DNA of 33,924 bases from Methanobacteriota archaeon (GCA_016845365.1 JAERST010000009.1:1-33924); one strand, 5' to 3'; shown: positions 14,634 through 23,035, counted from the stretch's first letter. A program made the numbers and translations. The notes: generated by a model from the letters alone, not told the origin.

Positions 14634-15734
14634 TCAGTCGCCGTTGGAGCGTTCGAGAGCGGATTGGCGGGCTTCGATTAGGATCGCTTCCCATTTCACT
14701 TTCAGTTCACTTTCAAGCGATTTGAGCATCTCAGCGATTTCTTTCTGTGAGAGATCACCGCGCTTGTTGAGTTGTTCTTCGAGTTTAGCGGTAAGTTCCG
14801 ACTCTTTTTCGCGGCGGAATTCAGCGAGTCGTTGTTCCATCTCGACTTCGCGTTCGAGTGCAATTTCTTGGCGTTTGAGAACTAAGGCGGCGTCCATTGT
14901 CTCGCGCTCGGCTGCAAACCAGCGGTCCAACTCGGCCAACATGCCTGCCTCGGCCTCCTCCTCGAGGGACTTGAGACGAACGTCCACGTCGGAGAGCATG
15001 CCTTTTTCGCGGGATTTTGATTCGGCTGCGAGCTGCTTTTCGAGTTCTGCCTCGCGCTTTTTGCGAGCGGCAGCAAGCCGCTCGCGCATACCGATTTCTT
15101 GCTCGAGGCGGTGCGATTCGACCTTGCGATGGACCTTGGATTCCTCAGCCTCGCGAAGGTCCATTTCGACGCGGCGCTCCATGCGTTCCATATCCTGCGC
15201 CGCTTCGAGTTCGAGCCGATCATTGAGGAAGGCTTTGCGACGCTCGAACTCGGTCTCCATCTCGCCCTTCAAGCGATCTCGAAGTTTGGAAGTGTGTTCC
15301 TCGATGCGCCGGTCGCGCTCAAGATCCAATTGCTCGCGAAGTCGATTTTCCTCCCGGCGCAATCGATGTAACATCTCCTCGCGAAGAAGTCGCTCTTCAC
15401 GCTCGAGAGCCTCGGTCTCCAAGCGTTCCATCTCGACTTCGAGCTCGGCGCGCATATCGGCTTCGATTCGATGCAATTCCTCTTCGAACAGAATGTCATT
15501 GGCTTTGCGAAGCGCGCCACGCATTCCTTCGACGCGTTCTCCCATCTCCGCCACGCGTCGACGCCGCTCGCGGCGCATTGCAGATCGAAGTTTACTTTCA
15601 TCATCAAGACGGTCGCGAGCGCGCCCCAGAGTATCGACAACGGAAGCAGCAGAACGGACGTGAGCCTCACGAAGAGCAGCGAGTTCGTCGACGCTATCCG
15701 CGTCGTTACCCTCAGGAGACTTGCTCTCGCTCAC
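14634..15734 (-). CDS. Long coiled-coil protein
   Basis: The product has about 366 residues from GTG 15734, or 394 from ATG 15818. I prefer the GTG because a GGGGATGGGA stretch precedes it. From about residue 40 to the end it is nearly uninterrupted Glu/Arg/Leu heptads (EEELHRIEADMRAELEVEME, then LRREENRLREQLDLERDRR), giving one long alpha-helical rod. No ATP-binding head, membrane helix or signal peptide is present, so it is not an SMC protein. Cytoplasmic scaffold or filament roles are possible, none shown. A 353-residue ORF on the plus strand through this gene is a Ser/Arg-rich antisense shadow. A ParA gene lies about 2 kb away, but no direct link is visible. Confidence 0.8.
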   Translation of the reverse strand: MSESKSPEGNDADSVDELAALREAHVRSAASVVDTLGRARDRLDDESKLRSAMRRERRRRVAEMGERVEGMRGALRKANDILFEEELHRIEADMRAELEVEMERLETEALEREERLLREEMLHRLRREENRLREQLDLERDRRIEEHTSKLRDRLKGEMETEFERRKAFLNDRLELEAAQDMERMERRVEMDLREAEESKVHRKVESHRLEQEIGMRERLAAARKKREAELEKQLAAESKSREKGMLSDVDVRLKSLEEEAEAGMLAELDRWFAAERETMDAALVLKRQEIALEREVEMEQRLAEFRREKESELTAKLEEQLNKRGDLSQKEIAEMLKSLESELKVKWEAILIEARQSALERSNGD

Positions 15735-15928
15735 GGTCCCATCCCCGTTTGGACGGTCTCTGACCCCTATTTGAGCGCGCAGGGTCGGTTTCAGCCGTAG
15801 GCTGTGGTTTGCGAGCACTACTCGAACCGTCCACTTTCACTTATCGCCCTCGACCACTCTCCCCCTCCTCCCGGGCTTAATGTGCCCACTCTATCATCGA
15901 TTGAGGGAGGGATTCCAGCGCTTGGTTG

Positions 15929-15948
15929 CAGCGCGCAACAGCGCGCTG
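15929..15948 (-). terminator. GC hairpin downstream of the zinc-ribbon gene
   Basis: CAGCGCGC (15929-15936) pairs perfectly with GCGCGCTG (15941-15948) around AACA, about 43 nt after the zinc-ribbon stop on the minus strand. The same two arms recur inside the P1B ATPase gene at 19061-19081 with a different loop. Confidence 0.5.
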
Positions 15949-15991
15949 AGAATCATTGTGAGAGCCAATGAATTTTACTTAACTCAGTCAC

Positions 15992-16384
15992 TCAAAAAGT
16001 AACGAAAAATCCAGCCTCACAAGCCGGACAATTCAGCTGACGCTTCCCCGGCTTAGGACGAATCCGCAAAGTGCGCTCGCAGCCCGGGCAGTCGACTTCG
16101 ACCTTGATTACCTTCTCAGCGAGTGTGAATCCGCCCGAGCAAGCCCCGCACGTGAGTTCGATCGGCCTCTCCTCAGTGCCAGCGACAAGAATTGTGTGGC
16201 AATGAGGACACGGCACCTTTTCCTCAGTCAGCGCCTCTATTGTTGGAGGATGACTGACTTTGCAAACCGCTCCGCAGACTTCGCATTCTCGCTCGCCGAG
16301 TCCGGGTGGCAACATGTGCTCGCAGTGAGCGCATTCGGCGAGCGGCGGCGCGTGCTTCGACTCAACTTCGACTCTGTCCGTCAC
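15992..16384 (-). CDS. Triple zinc-ribbon protein
   Basis: A 130-residue soluble protein with six CxxC knuckles in three pairs: CAHC/CEVC (near 18 and 34), CPHC/CGAC (near 59 and 79) and CPGC/CPAC (near 99 and 119). Each pair can form one zinc ribbon. Short charged beta-rich stretches lie between them (KVIKVEVDC, RTLRIRPKPGKRQLNC). No enzymatic motif is present. It may bind nucleic acid or protein, or buffer zinc. Its ATG is only 25 bp after the P1B ATPase stop, so cotranscription with a zinc/cadmium-type exporter is likely, which makes a metal-linked role attractive but unproven. Confidence 0.8.
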   Translation of the reverse strand: MTDRVEVESKHAPPLAECAHCEHMLPPGLGERECEVCGAVCKVSHPPTIEALTEEKVPCPHCHTILVAGTEERPIELTCGACSGGFTLAEKVIKVEVDCPGCERTLRIRPKPGKRQLNCPACEAGFFVTF

Positions 16385-16409
16385 GCGCCTCGCTCCTCGT
16401 TTCGGTTAA

Positions 16410-19265
16410 TCAAGCGGTCGATGGTGGGCTCCCCCCGCTTGTGGAAAATAGCACCCCGAACGCCTCGCGGATATCGCGTACCAAATCCCTGCCCAGGTCC
16501 GCCAAAACCCCGAGTCTTCTTCCCCCTGAGCCTGCCACAAACATGCCGTTGAGGATGATCAAGAAAACGCTCGCCTCGTGAATCGCAATCCCCGCAGCAA
16601 TACTCGTGTTAATGCCCGCCAGAGCGGTGACAATTAGCAGAATTGTGACTCCAACCGACACTGCGATATTCGCGTTTACAACCGCTCTTGTTCGCTTCGA
16701 GAGCTGGATGAGATTTGCTAATGCTCTCGGGTCTTCGCCTGGAATTAGGACGTCGGCAGCGTCGAGATTGACTTGCTCTCCGCTGCCGACGGCGACTCCG
16801 ATGTCAGCTGCTGCGAGAGCTCCGGAGTCGTTGAATCCGTCTCCAGCCATGAGTGTCCGACTGAGCTTTGCTCGCTCGGCCACCCATGATGCCTTTCCTT
16901 CTGGGTCGACATTTCCTCGGCAGATTGTTGGGTCGATTCCGAGCCTCTTGGCGAAGGCTTCGACAGAGGCTTGTTCATCGCCGCTGAGAATTTCGACGCT
17001 GATGCCTTGGGCCTGTAATTTGTCGACCATTTCGTGGACTCCTTCGCGCGCGTCGTCGTGCGCGAAGGTGAATGCTGCGACAGCCTCTCCGTCGATTGAA
17101 AGTACGCTGGCTCCGTAGCCAGCGTGACGGCTGTCGGCGAGGGCTGAATCGATATCGTATGGAATTTTGATTCCTTCAGCCATGAGCCAATCTGCGCGGC
17201 CAAGCATGACTAGTAATCCGCGCATCGAGCCTCGAACTCCGGCATCGCCATCTTCGATTTCGGTGATTTGGGTGACGGCCTTGCTGCGCTCGGCCGCCGC
17301 TTCGATGATCGTGGTCGCGTATGGGTGGTTACTGCGCTGCTCGAGTCCGGCTGCAATCCGCAGCGCACTCTCTTCGGTTTCGTCGCCGGCCACGGCGATT
17401 GCCACCAATCGTGGCCGGCCACTAGTCAACGTCCCTGTCTTATCGAGCAGAGCCAATTCGATGCCGGCTGCGGCCTCGATGACATCGCCACCGCGGGCGA
17501 CCAATCCACTCGCTGAAGCGGTTGACAATGCGGTTGCGTGAGGCACCGGCGCGGCCAGAAGAAGTGAGCAAGGGCAGGAAACTACCCACAGGACGAGCAT
17601 TCCAACGATGTCACCGGTAGCCGCGCCATAAATCGCTGAACCAATCAACACGAGCGGTACCCAAATCGCCGTGAACCGCTCGATAATCGTCTGAGTACGA
17701 GTTGGTTGCTCGCGATAGCGACGAACCAACTCGATCAAATCGGCGAGCCGAGTATCATCACCTGTCGCCTCGGCTCGAATATGCACAGGCCCGCGCGTGA
17801 GAGTAAGACCGGCTTCGACGAATGCCCCCGAAGCCACTGAAACAGGCATCGGCTCGCCGGTCAGAGGTGCGCGGTCAATCGCTCCCGAGCCATCGACGAT
17901 CGTTCCATCGACAGGCACGACCTCACCAGAGCGCACCTCTACAACATCACCCGGCTCAAGCGCGGCAACAGGAGTCCATTCGTCGGCTCCATGGCCATGC
18001 CCTGCATCCCCCGCTCCAGCATGAGCGTGCCCAGCATGGTCATCCGCATGCCCATGGTCATCACAGCAATCGTCCTCGCAATCCGAGTCAGCAGCCTTCG
18101 AATCCGCAGCAGAAGCACCCGCAACTAGCCGCGCGCGCCTCGGCAATCGGTCCAATCCACCTTGCATCGCCTCGCGCGCGCGAACCAAGGCACTCTCCTC
18201 CATATGACCGGCCAGAGCGACCAATCCAGTGACCACCAAAGCCTCGGGCCATTCCCGGAGATAGAGCGCACCAAGGACCGCCAAAGAAGTCAGAACTTGG
18301 AAGCCAAGAACGCGATTTTGAATGCTGGCAATCGCCGCCTGGAACATCGGTAATCCGGCGAAAAGAACGCCCAGTCCAGTCACCGTCGCAGCGACCCACC
18401 AATGCATCTCAGCCTGCTCTATCACGTATACGCCCGCGAGCAGAGGAATCGTCAAAACAGCGCCCAGCAATTGCACTTGGTCGGGGCGCAGTCGGTCGTT
18501 TTTCGATTCACCAAGAGTGTACTCTCCGAGCAGTCGACGAAGCCCTTCCTCGGTCATTTCAGCGACTTTCACAGAGTCGGTCGGAACTCGTTGAAGCTCG
18601 ATCCGACCGTCATCCAAACTGACGTTCAGAACGCCGGGAACATCGAGCAAAGCATTGCGCAAACCCTTGCGGTCGATGCCGAGTCGACGAGCCACTTCGC
18701 CGGCGGTTTTTCCTTGCACCAAACGCCATTCGACCTCTGGTCCGTTGCCCAAACTCTCGAGCACTGACGAGACGCGAGAGACACGCCCAAGTGCAACGTC
18801 AAGGTCAACGCGAACGCTTCCTTCGGTCGCAGACACCACAACCTCATCGACACCGGGTAGACGGTTGACTGCTCGAGTGGCTTTCATCGCACAATCGGGG
18901 CAATCCATGCCTCGGAGCCGCCACTCGAAACGCTCGACCCCGTCGACAACGAGCTCCGGCTCGAAGACCGCATCGGTGTCAGAGCCGGGGCCTGCGATTG
19001 GAGTCACATCTTGCAATGAGCCATCATCGAGAATCAATTCGTCAACTGGGCTTGCTTTGGCAGCGCGCTTCTCGCGCGCTGATGCAATCCGAGAACTGAC
19101 ATTTTCGAGGCCGCCGGAGATTGCGCCGCGCAAACCCGCGAGAGGGTCGCTTGGAGAGTCGCTGGAAGTGGATTTCGATGGCGCGGCGCCCGAAGACGAC
19201 GCAGGCTTTGCCTGAGTCGAATCATCATCCTCATCATCGAGGATGAGGAAATCCTCCTCGCTCAT
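16410..19265 (-). CDS. P1B-type heavy-metal exporting ATPase (Zn/Cd/Pb type)
   Basis: This is an inner-membrane efflux pump of about 951 residues. The N-terminus (1-115) is acidic and disordered (LILDDEDDD). A heavy-metal-associated domain follows with the metal site GMDCPDC at 119-125, then a second HMA-like fold without cysteines. A His/Asp/Cys-rich loop (DDCCDDHGHADDHAGHAHAG, about 400-425) lies in the cytoplasm before the actuator motif LTGEP. The membrane metal site is CPC at 564-566 and the phosphorylated aspartate is D608 in DKTGTLT. SNHPYA is the HP nucleotide-binding motif and GDGFNDSGALAAADIG the hinge. HEASVFLIILNGM near the C-terminus matches the HEG(S/G) helix of ZntA/CadA-like P1B-2 pumps, favouring Zn2+/Cd2+/Pb2+ over copper. 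ATG 19265 is chosen; the frame extends to 19280. Confidence 0.93.
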   Translation of the reverse strand: MSEEDFLILDDEDDDSTQAKPASSSGAAPSKSTSSDSPSDPLAGLRGAISGGLENVSSRIASAREKRAAKASPVDELILDDGSLQDVTPIAGPGSDTDAVFEPELVVDGVERFEWRLRGMDCPDCAMKATRAVNRLPGVDEVVVSATEGSVRVDLDVALGRVSRVSSVLESLGNGPEVEWRLVQGKTAGEVARRLGIDRKGLRNALLDVPGVLNVSLDDGRIELQRVPTDSVKVAEMTEEGLRRLLGEYTLGESKNDRLRPDQVQLLGAVLTIPLLAGVYVIEQAEMHWWVAATVTGLGVLFAGLPMFQAAIASIQNRVLGFQVLTSLAVLGALYLREWPEALVVTGLVALAGHMEESALVRAREAMQGGLDRLPRRARLVAGASAADSKAADSDCEDDCCDDHGHADDHAGHAHAGAGDAGHGHGADEWTPVAALEPGDVVEVRSGEVVPVDGTIVDGSGAIDRAPLTGEPMPVSVASGAFVEAGLTLTRGPVHIRAEATGDDTRLADLIELVRRYREQPTRTQTIIERFTAIWVPLVLIGSAIYGAATGDIVGMLVLWVVSCPCSLLLAAPVPHATALSTASASGLVARGGDVIEAAAGIELALLDKTGTLTSGRPRLVAIAVAGDETEESALRIAAGLEQRSNHPYATTIIEAAAERSKAVTQITEIEDGDAGVRGSMRGLLVMLGRADWLMAEGIKIPYDIDSALADSRHAGYGASVLSIDGEAVAAFTFAHDDAREGVHEMVDKLQAQGISVEILSGDEQASVEAFAKRLGIDPTICRGNVDPEGKASWVAERAKLSRTLMAGDGFNDSGALAAADIGVAVGSGEQVNLDAADVLIPGEDPRALANLIQLSKRTRAVVNANIAVSVGVTILLIVTALAGINTSIAAGIAIHEASVFLIILNGMFVAGSGGRRLGVLADLGRDLVRDIREAFGVLFSTSGGSPPSTA

Positions 19266-19317
19266 GCCAATCCCGAGCAAACTGCACTCCTTGAACCTGC
19301 GTGGCCGGGGTTAAGAG

Positions 19318-19331
19318 TTAGCCTAGGCTAA
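19318..19331. promoter_or_regulatory. 14-bp palindrome upstream of the metal ATPase
   Basis: TTAGCCTAGGCTAA is a perfect palindrome 53 nt before the P1B ATPase start and about 100 nt before the HAD gene. Position and symmetry suit an operator for a metal-responsive repressor. It resembles DtxR-type half sites only loosely, and no repressor gene is adjacent. Confidence 0.4.
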
Positions 19332-19348
19332 TTCGCATTGCGTACCGA

Positions 19349-19387
19349 GCCAACAACGCCTTGCTGACCAAGCCAACAACGCCTTGC
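19349..19387. repeat. Tandem 16-bp direct repeat, 23-bp period
   Basis: GCCAACAACGCCTTGC occurs at 19349-19364 and again at 19372-19387, separated by TGACCAA. It lies in the upstream region of the HAD phosphatase gene. It may be a short local duplication or a two-copy protein-binding site. Confidence 0.6.
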
Positions 19388-19431
19388 CTGCGCAGCGGTG
19401 GAATCATCAGGAGCGGCGCAGCCCCAACGAC

Positions 19432-20151
19432 GTGGCACTCCCCGACCCAACGCAATTCGAAATGATGGTCTTCGATGTCGATGGCACTCTGCTCGACGCC
19501 GAGGGCTACCACCCTGATTTGGTGAGTCTAATCCGACGCGTCGAAGAAGCCGGCATCGTCGTCTCACTGGCGAGCGGTAGGACGCTGCCGAACGTCACAC
19601 CGATTCAGCAGAGCCTAGCAGTCTCTGGATTCGTGGTCGGCGAGAACGGCGGCATGGTCTGGGATACACATGCTGGATTTCCGATACGCGCGCTCGCCGA
19701 CGGCGCTCGCGCGCGCGAGGCCGCGAATTGGTTAGCGACTCAAATCGACGGCCTCGACCCCGCCGGAATTGAATCAAATCGTTGGCGGGAAACCGAATGG
19801 TGCTTGAAAGAAGTAGGTGATTTCGAGGCTATCCGTGATGCTATCGCAGCCTCGCAGTATAGCGAATTGACGGTCGTCCCGACCGGCTTCGCAATCCATC
19901 TGACGACCCCCGGACTCGACAAGGCGAGCGGGGTCGCGTTCGCCCTCGAACAACGCGGCATCGACCCAGCGCGGGTCATCGCGGTGGGAGATGCCGCAAA
20001 TGACATCCCGATGTTCGAGATGTGCGGCCACGCCATCGCTGTCAACACGACTCACGAAGGCGTGGCCGAAGCCGCGGACCATCTGACCGATGCCCGCGGC
20101 ACAGCAGGAACGATAGAATTCCTCAATCAGTTCCTGAATTCAATCAATTGA
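19432..20151 (+). CDS. HAD-superfamily phosphatase, Cof/phosphoglycolate phosphatase type
   Basis: A Mg2+-dependent phosphatase of about 239 residues. Motif I is FDVDGTLLDAEG, motif II is SLASGRT, motif III uses the lysine of LDKASGVAFAL, and motif IV is GDAANDIPMFEMCG. The C2-type cap between motifs II and III fits the archaeal phosphoglycolate phosphatase/sucrose-phosphate phosphatase-like group. The natural substrate is uncertain; phosphoglycolate salvage is the usual guess for archaeal relatives. The start is unclear: GTG 19432 is chosen, but TTG 19384 (16 more residues) and ATG 19462 are possible, and none has a well-placed Shine-Dalgarno. The gene is divergent from the metal ATPase. Confidence 0.82.
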   Translation: MALPDPTQFEMMVFDVDGTLLDAEGYHPDLVSLIRRVEEAGIVVSLASGRTLPNVTPIQQSLAVSGFVVGENGGMVWDTHAGFPIRALADGARAREAANWLATQIDGLDPAGIESNRWRETEWCLKEVGDFEAIRDAIAASQYSELTVVPTGFAIHLTTPGLDKASGVAFALEQRGIDPARVIAVGDAANDIPMFEMCGHAIAVNTTHEGVAEAADHLTDARGTAGTIEFLNQFLNSIN

Positions 20152-20157
20152 ATTTAG

Positions 20158-20360
20158 AGGCGGCAGGAGATTCTTGCTGCGAGTTTCCCTCACTACACCG
20201 GCTTCGTGGAATCTGAAGCATTGCGAAGGCGGTCGGTCCAACTCGCACCCACCGCGCGAACGGTCGCATCGATTGACATCGTTCAGTTCGCGCTCGGGTT
20301 CGAATCCTGCCGCCTGCACGCTTGATTGTGCTGTTTGGTGCAGGCGGCAGGATTCGAACC
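20158..20360. repeat. Inverted copy of the tRNA-Leu 3' half plus an 11-bp remnant
   Basis: The 23 bases at 20297-20319 are the exact reverse complement of 20338-20360, which is the T-arm and acceptor 3' strand of the tRNA-Leu gene. The two arms flank an 18-nt loop. A third, shorter copy, AGGCGGCAGGA, occurs at 20158-20168 in the same orientation as 20342-20352. No complete second tRNA can be folded from 20170-20320: a 5' acceptor partner and D-arm are missing. This looks like debris of recombination at a tRNA gene. Confidence 0.65.
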
Positions 20361-20420
20361 TGCGAAGCACTACGCAGAGGATCTTGAGCCCTCCCCCTTT
20401 GACCACTCGGGTACACCTGC
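20336..20420 (-). tRNA. tRNA-Leu (anticodon CAA), CCA encoded
   Basis: On the minus strand the acceptor GCAGGTG (5' end at 20420) pairs with CGCCTGC, followed by discriminator A and an encoded CCA (20338-20336). The anticodon stem GAGGG/TCCTC encloses the loop CTCAAGA, with T33 and anticodon CAA, decoding UUG. A long variable arm and the perfect T stem GCAGG/CCTGC with loop TTCGAAT complete a class II tRNA. I see no intron. It stands alone between the HAD gene and GINS, opposite in strand to both. Confidence 0.92.
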
Positions 20421-20589
20421 AGGCCACGCGAGCCGCGAATCCTTCTTGATTCCAGCGGCTCGAAGCCCACCCATCTGCAACCCAGCAGGGAAGGCGACGG
20501 AATGTTTGATGTAGCGCCCGCGGAGGATGTGGAGCCGGACGCTCGCAGGCACAGGAGTCGAGGCACATGAGGCAGAGGAGGAACGGCGC

Positions 20590-21516
20590 ATGAGGTTGAG
20601 CAAACACCAACTCCAATCCGTCGAAAAGGCCCTCTTCGAAGTCGCCCGGAAACAAAAGGCCTCGTCCAGCCCAGTCGACCTCCCCATTCCCGAATTTTGG
20701 TCCTCCGTCGGCCAACTAACCGCCCATCTTGAGGCTGAACTCGCAGAGACTGTTCGAGCCGAGGGGATGACAGCGAAAGCGCAGCTGCAGACCCGCAGGC
20801 TCGGCAATGTCCGAACGCTAGTGACGGACCTAACACGCATCCGACTGAACGCCTTCACTCAGCACGCAGTCTTGGTGAATCTGATGCGAGGCGGTGGGGC
20901 CGAGGCGGCCGCTGCTTTGCAACATCTGAGTGTGATCGATTGGGAGCGACACGACCCGAGTGAACGCGCTTACTACCAGAGCCTCGGCCATCTCGTTGAC
21001 AAGTACAAACACGGTGTGGCTTGGAAAGAATTGGTCAATGGGAATAATGGTGGCAACGGCCACGGTTCGCCGATTGCGAATCCGGGGCCCAACGCTTCGT
21101 TGAGTGAATTTTCTCAGCCGGCTCCAGCGACTCCTGCCGAATCGCCGGCTGCAACCGTCGCCGCTGCGCCTTCCTCGATGGCTCCGGTGGCTTCGCCACC
21201 CGCGCCGATTCCGGTTGCTGATACGCACGATGCTTGGGATGACCCGGATTTCGATGAGGAGGATAGGATTCGCGCGATGGATGCATTTCCGGACCGCGCG
21301 ACCGGAGCTGACCCGCATCCGCCGGCTGAGATTAGTGTGGTTGAGACGCTCGGCGGGGATTTGATGCGGATTCGGATTTTGCAAGATTTGTCAGACCCGA
21401 TTATCGGCGAGGATGGTTCGGAAATGACTCTCGCCGAGGGCGATGTCGAGTCCTGTCCGAGTCTAATCGCAGAGACTCTCATCGCTGCTGGACTCGCCGT
21501 CGCCGCTCCACTCTGA
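20590..21516 (+). CDS. gins51: Replication factor GINS subunit (Gins51-like, A-B domain order)
   Basis: GINS tethers the MCM helicase and Cdc45/GAN-like factors at the archaeal replication fork. The 308-residue product has an N-terminal helical A domain (about 1-130, with TRIRLNAFTQHAVLVNLM). A long Pro/Ala-rich linker spans about 150-235. A small beta B domain lies at the C-terminus, with MRIRILQDLSDPIIGEDGS and LAEGDVESCPSLIAETLIAAGLA, matching the consensus of a strand, then GxDG, GD, LP and a helix. A-then-B order marks the Gins51 (Sld5/Psf1-like) type. ATG 20590 is chosen because GAGGAGG ends 8 nt before it. The linker is unusually long for the family. DNA polymerase B lies a few kilobases away on the other strand. 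Confidence 0.8.
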   Translation: MRLSKHQLQSVEKALFEVARKQKASSSPVDLPIPEFWSSVGQLTAHLEAELAETVRAEGMTAKAQLQTRRLGNVRTLVTDLTRIRLNAFTQHAVLVNLMRGGGAEAAAALQHLSVIDWERHDPSERAYYQSLGHLVDKYKHGVAWKELVNGNNGGNGHGSPIANPGPNASLSEFSQPAPATPAESPAATVAAAPSSMAPVASPPAPIPVADTHDAWDDPDFDEEDRIRAMDAFPDRATGADPHPPAEISVVETLGGDLMRIRILQDLSDPIIGEDGSEMTLAEGDVESCPSLIAETLIAAGLAVAAPL

Positions 21517-21636
21517 TTCGGTCTTCACTAACTTCGTGGAGATTCGAAACCCTCGCGCCGAGCGCGCCAATGATTATCCGGCGCCGGACCACGAAGCAGC
21601 ACCTGCGGTGCCGACAAGCACCGAGAGGCGAGCGAA

Positions 21637-22980
21637 ATGGGCAAGACGGTGACCAAGAAACAACTCAAGGAATTTCGCAAGTCTTTCGCGGCCGACCCGA
21701 GCGCAAAAATGGCTCAAAACGCGGTTGCCAATAACGACCTGCTCGATGTCGCCCTCGACCGCGCACTGGTGCAAGACATCGATTTCTCCTTCTCGACAAA
21801 ACTCGACAAGTGGAAGGTAACCAATCAGCGCCGCAGCGGGCGGTGCTGGCTCTTCGCCACACTCAACCTCTTCCGCCCCTCGACAATGGCCAAACTGAAC
21901 GTCAAGAATTTCGAGTTCAGCCAATCACACATCCATTTCTGGGATAAATTCGAGCGGGCCAACCACTTTTACGAAGCGATAATCGATACCGCCGACCGGC
22001 CAGTCGACGACCGCACAATCGGCTTCCTGCTAGGCGACCCGATCGGCGACGGCGGACAGTGGAATATGGCCATGAATCTCATCCGCAAGCACGGCCTAGT
22101 ACCGAAGTCCGCCTACCCAGAATCAAAATCATCATCCAACACCCGTTGGATGAATGCTAACCTGAAGGATATCCTGCGCAGTGGCGCATCTGAAATCCGC
22201 GCTATACTCGAGGACGGCGGCACAGCCGCCGAGGCTCGCGCCCACAAGGAATCGAGGCTCGCCGACATCTGGCGAATCCTTTGCATACACCTTGGCACGC
22301 CGCCCGAGAAGTTCGATTGGCAGTGGGAGGATAAGGACGGGAAGTTCCACCGAAGGGGGGTTATCACGCCTCAGGAATTTGCCGCGGAGTACGTCGAAAT
22401 CGACTGGGAAAACTACGTCTGCATCGTCAACGACCCGCGCAACGAATACTACCGCACCTACACCGTCGACTACCTACAAAACGTCGCCGGAGGACCTCCT
22501 GTTGTGTACCTGAATGTGCCGAGCAGCGAGATGAAAGGCATCACTCAGAAGCTGCTCGAGGACGGGCTGCCGGTCTGGATGGGCTGTGATGTTGGCAAGC
22601 AGATGCATCGGCAGCGCGGCCTCTGGGATGCGAAATTGTTTGACTTTGGGGCACTTTATGGGGCCGAGTTTGGCATGGACAAGGCTAACCGTTTGCGGTT
22701 TGGTCAGACGATGATGACCCATGCGATGTTGTTTACTGGCGTCGATGTTGTCGATGGGAAGCCTCGACGCTGGCGTGTTGAGAATTCTTGGGGCGACAAG
22801 GATTCTGGTCGCAAGGGATACTACACGATGAATGACTCATGGTATGACGAATATATGTTCGAAATCGCCGCTCCTCGCTCTTACTTATCCAATGCGATGA
22901 CTGATGGCCTCGAAACCGATCCAATAGTGCTCCCGGCCTGGGATCCTATGGGTAGCCTCGCGACCGAATTCTTCGCTTGA
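21637..22980 (+). CDS. pepC: C1-family cysteine aminopeptidase (bleomycin hydrolase/PepC-like)
   Basis: A papain-fold peptidase of 447 residues, the usual size for bleomycin hydrolase/aminopeptidase C. Active-site residues are in context: Gln64 and Cys70 in NQRRSGRCWLFA, His362 in THAMLFTGVD and Asn383 in RVENSWGD. GDGGQWNMAMNLIRKHGLVPKSAYPE is a further family signature. No signal peptide is present, so it acts in the cytoplasm, probably trimming peptides, often as a hexamer with an internal chamber. Homologues are mainly bacterial and eukaryotic, so transfer into this archaeal lineage is likely but old, because base composition matches the neighbours. The stop codon lies inside the loop of a 12-bp hairpin. 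Confidence 0.93.
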   Translation: MGKTVTKKQLKEFRKSFAADPSAKMAQNAVANNDLLDVALDRALVQDIDFSFSTKLDKWKVTNQRRSGRCWLFATLNLFRPSTMAKLNVKNFEFSQSHIHFWDKFERANHFYEAIIDTADRPVDDRTIGFLLGDPIGDGGQWNMAMNLIRKHGLVPKSAYPESKSSSNTRWMNANLKDILRSGASEIRAILEDGGTAAEARAHKESRLADIWRILCIHLGTPPEKFDWQWEDKDGKFHRRGVITPQEFAAEYVEIDWENYVCIVNDPRNEYYRTYTVDYLQNVAGGPPVVYLNVPSSEMKGITQKLLEDGLPVWMGCDVGKQMHRQRGLWDAKLFDFGALYGAEFGMDKANRLRFGQTMMTHAMLFTGVDVVDGKPRRWRVENSWGDKDSGRKGYYTMNDSWYDEYMFEIAAPRSYLSNAMTDGLETDPIVLPAWDPMGSLATEFFA

Positions 22981-22992
22981 GCGAAGAATTCG
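22965..22992 (+). terminator. 12-bp hairpin containing the pepC stop codon
   Basis: CGAATTCTTCGC (22965-22976) pairs perfectly with GCGAAGAATTCG (22981-22992) around TTGA, whose last three bases are the stop codon. Such a stem could pause ribosomes or protect the 3' end. Confidence 0.6.
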
Positions 22993-23012
22993 TTCGACTC
23001 GGCTCAGAATAT

Positions 23013-23035
23013 CGCGATTAGCAAAGCTAATCGCG
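23013..23035 (+). terminator. Second hairpin downstream of pepC
   Basis: CGCGATTAGC (23013-23022) pairs perfectly with GCTAATCGCG (23026-23035) around AAA, 33 nt past the stop codon. It is followed by a weak T-containing stretch (GTGTAATATTTCC). Confidence 0.6.

Noticed and set aside
14602-15663. 353-residue plus-strand ORF opposite the coiled-coil gene
   Set aside because: It is Ser/Arg-rich throughout, as expected from reading Glu/Arg/Leu codons in antisense, and has no domain signal. The minus-strand coiled coil explains it.
16410-19265. Copper-type (CopA) assignment of the P1B ATPase
   Set aside because: The CPC site combined with a C-terminal HEAS helix and an Asp/His-rich loop fits the Zn/Cd/Pb group better than CopA, which has different conserved residues in the last helices.
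20228-20319. Possible second tRNA on the plus strand ending at the inverted repeat
   Set aside because: The 3' half is perfect, but GAAGGCG gives only an imperfect acceptor, the T stem pairs poorly and no D-arm or anticodon arm folds.
20140-20858. Long ORFs crossing the tRNA-Leu region on both strands
   Set aside because: They run through a clear tRNA and its inverted copy; the phrases AGFEP and RQDSNLRS are typical translations of tRNA DNA.
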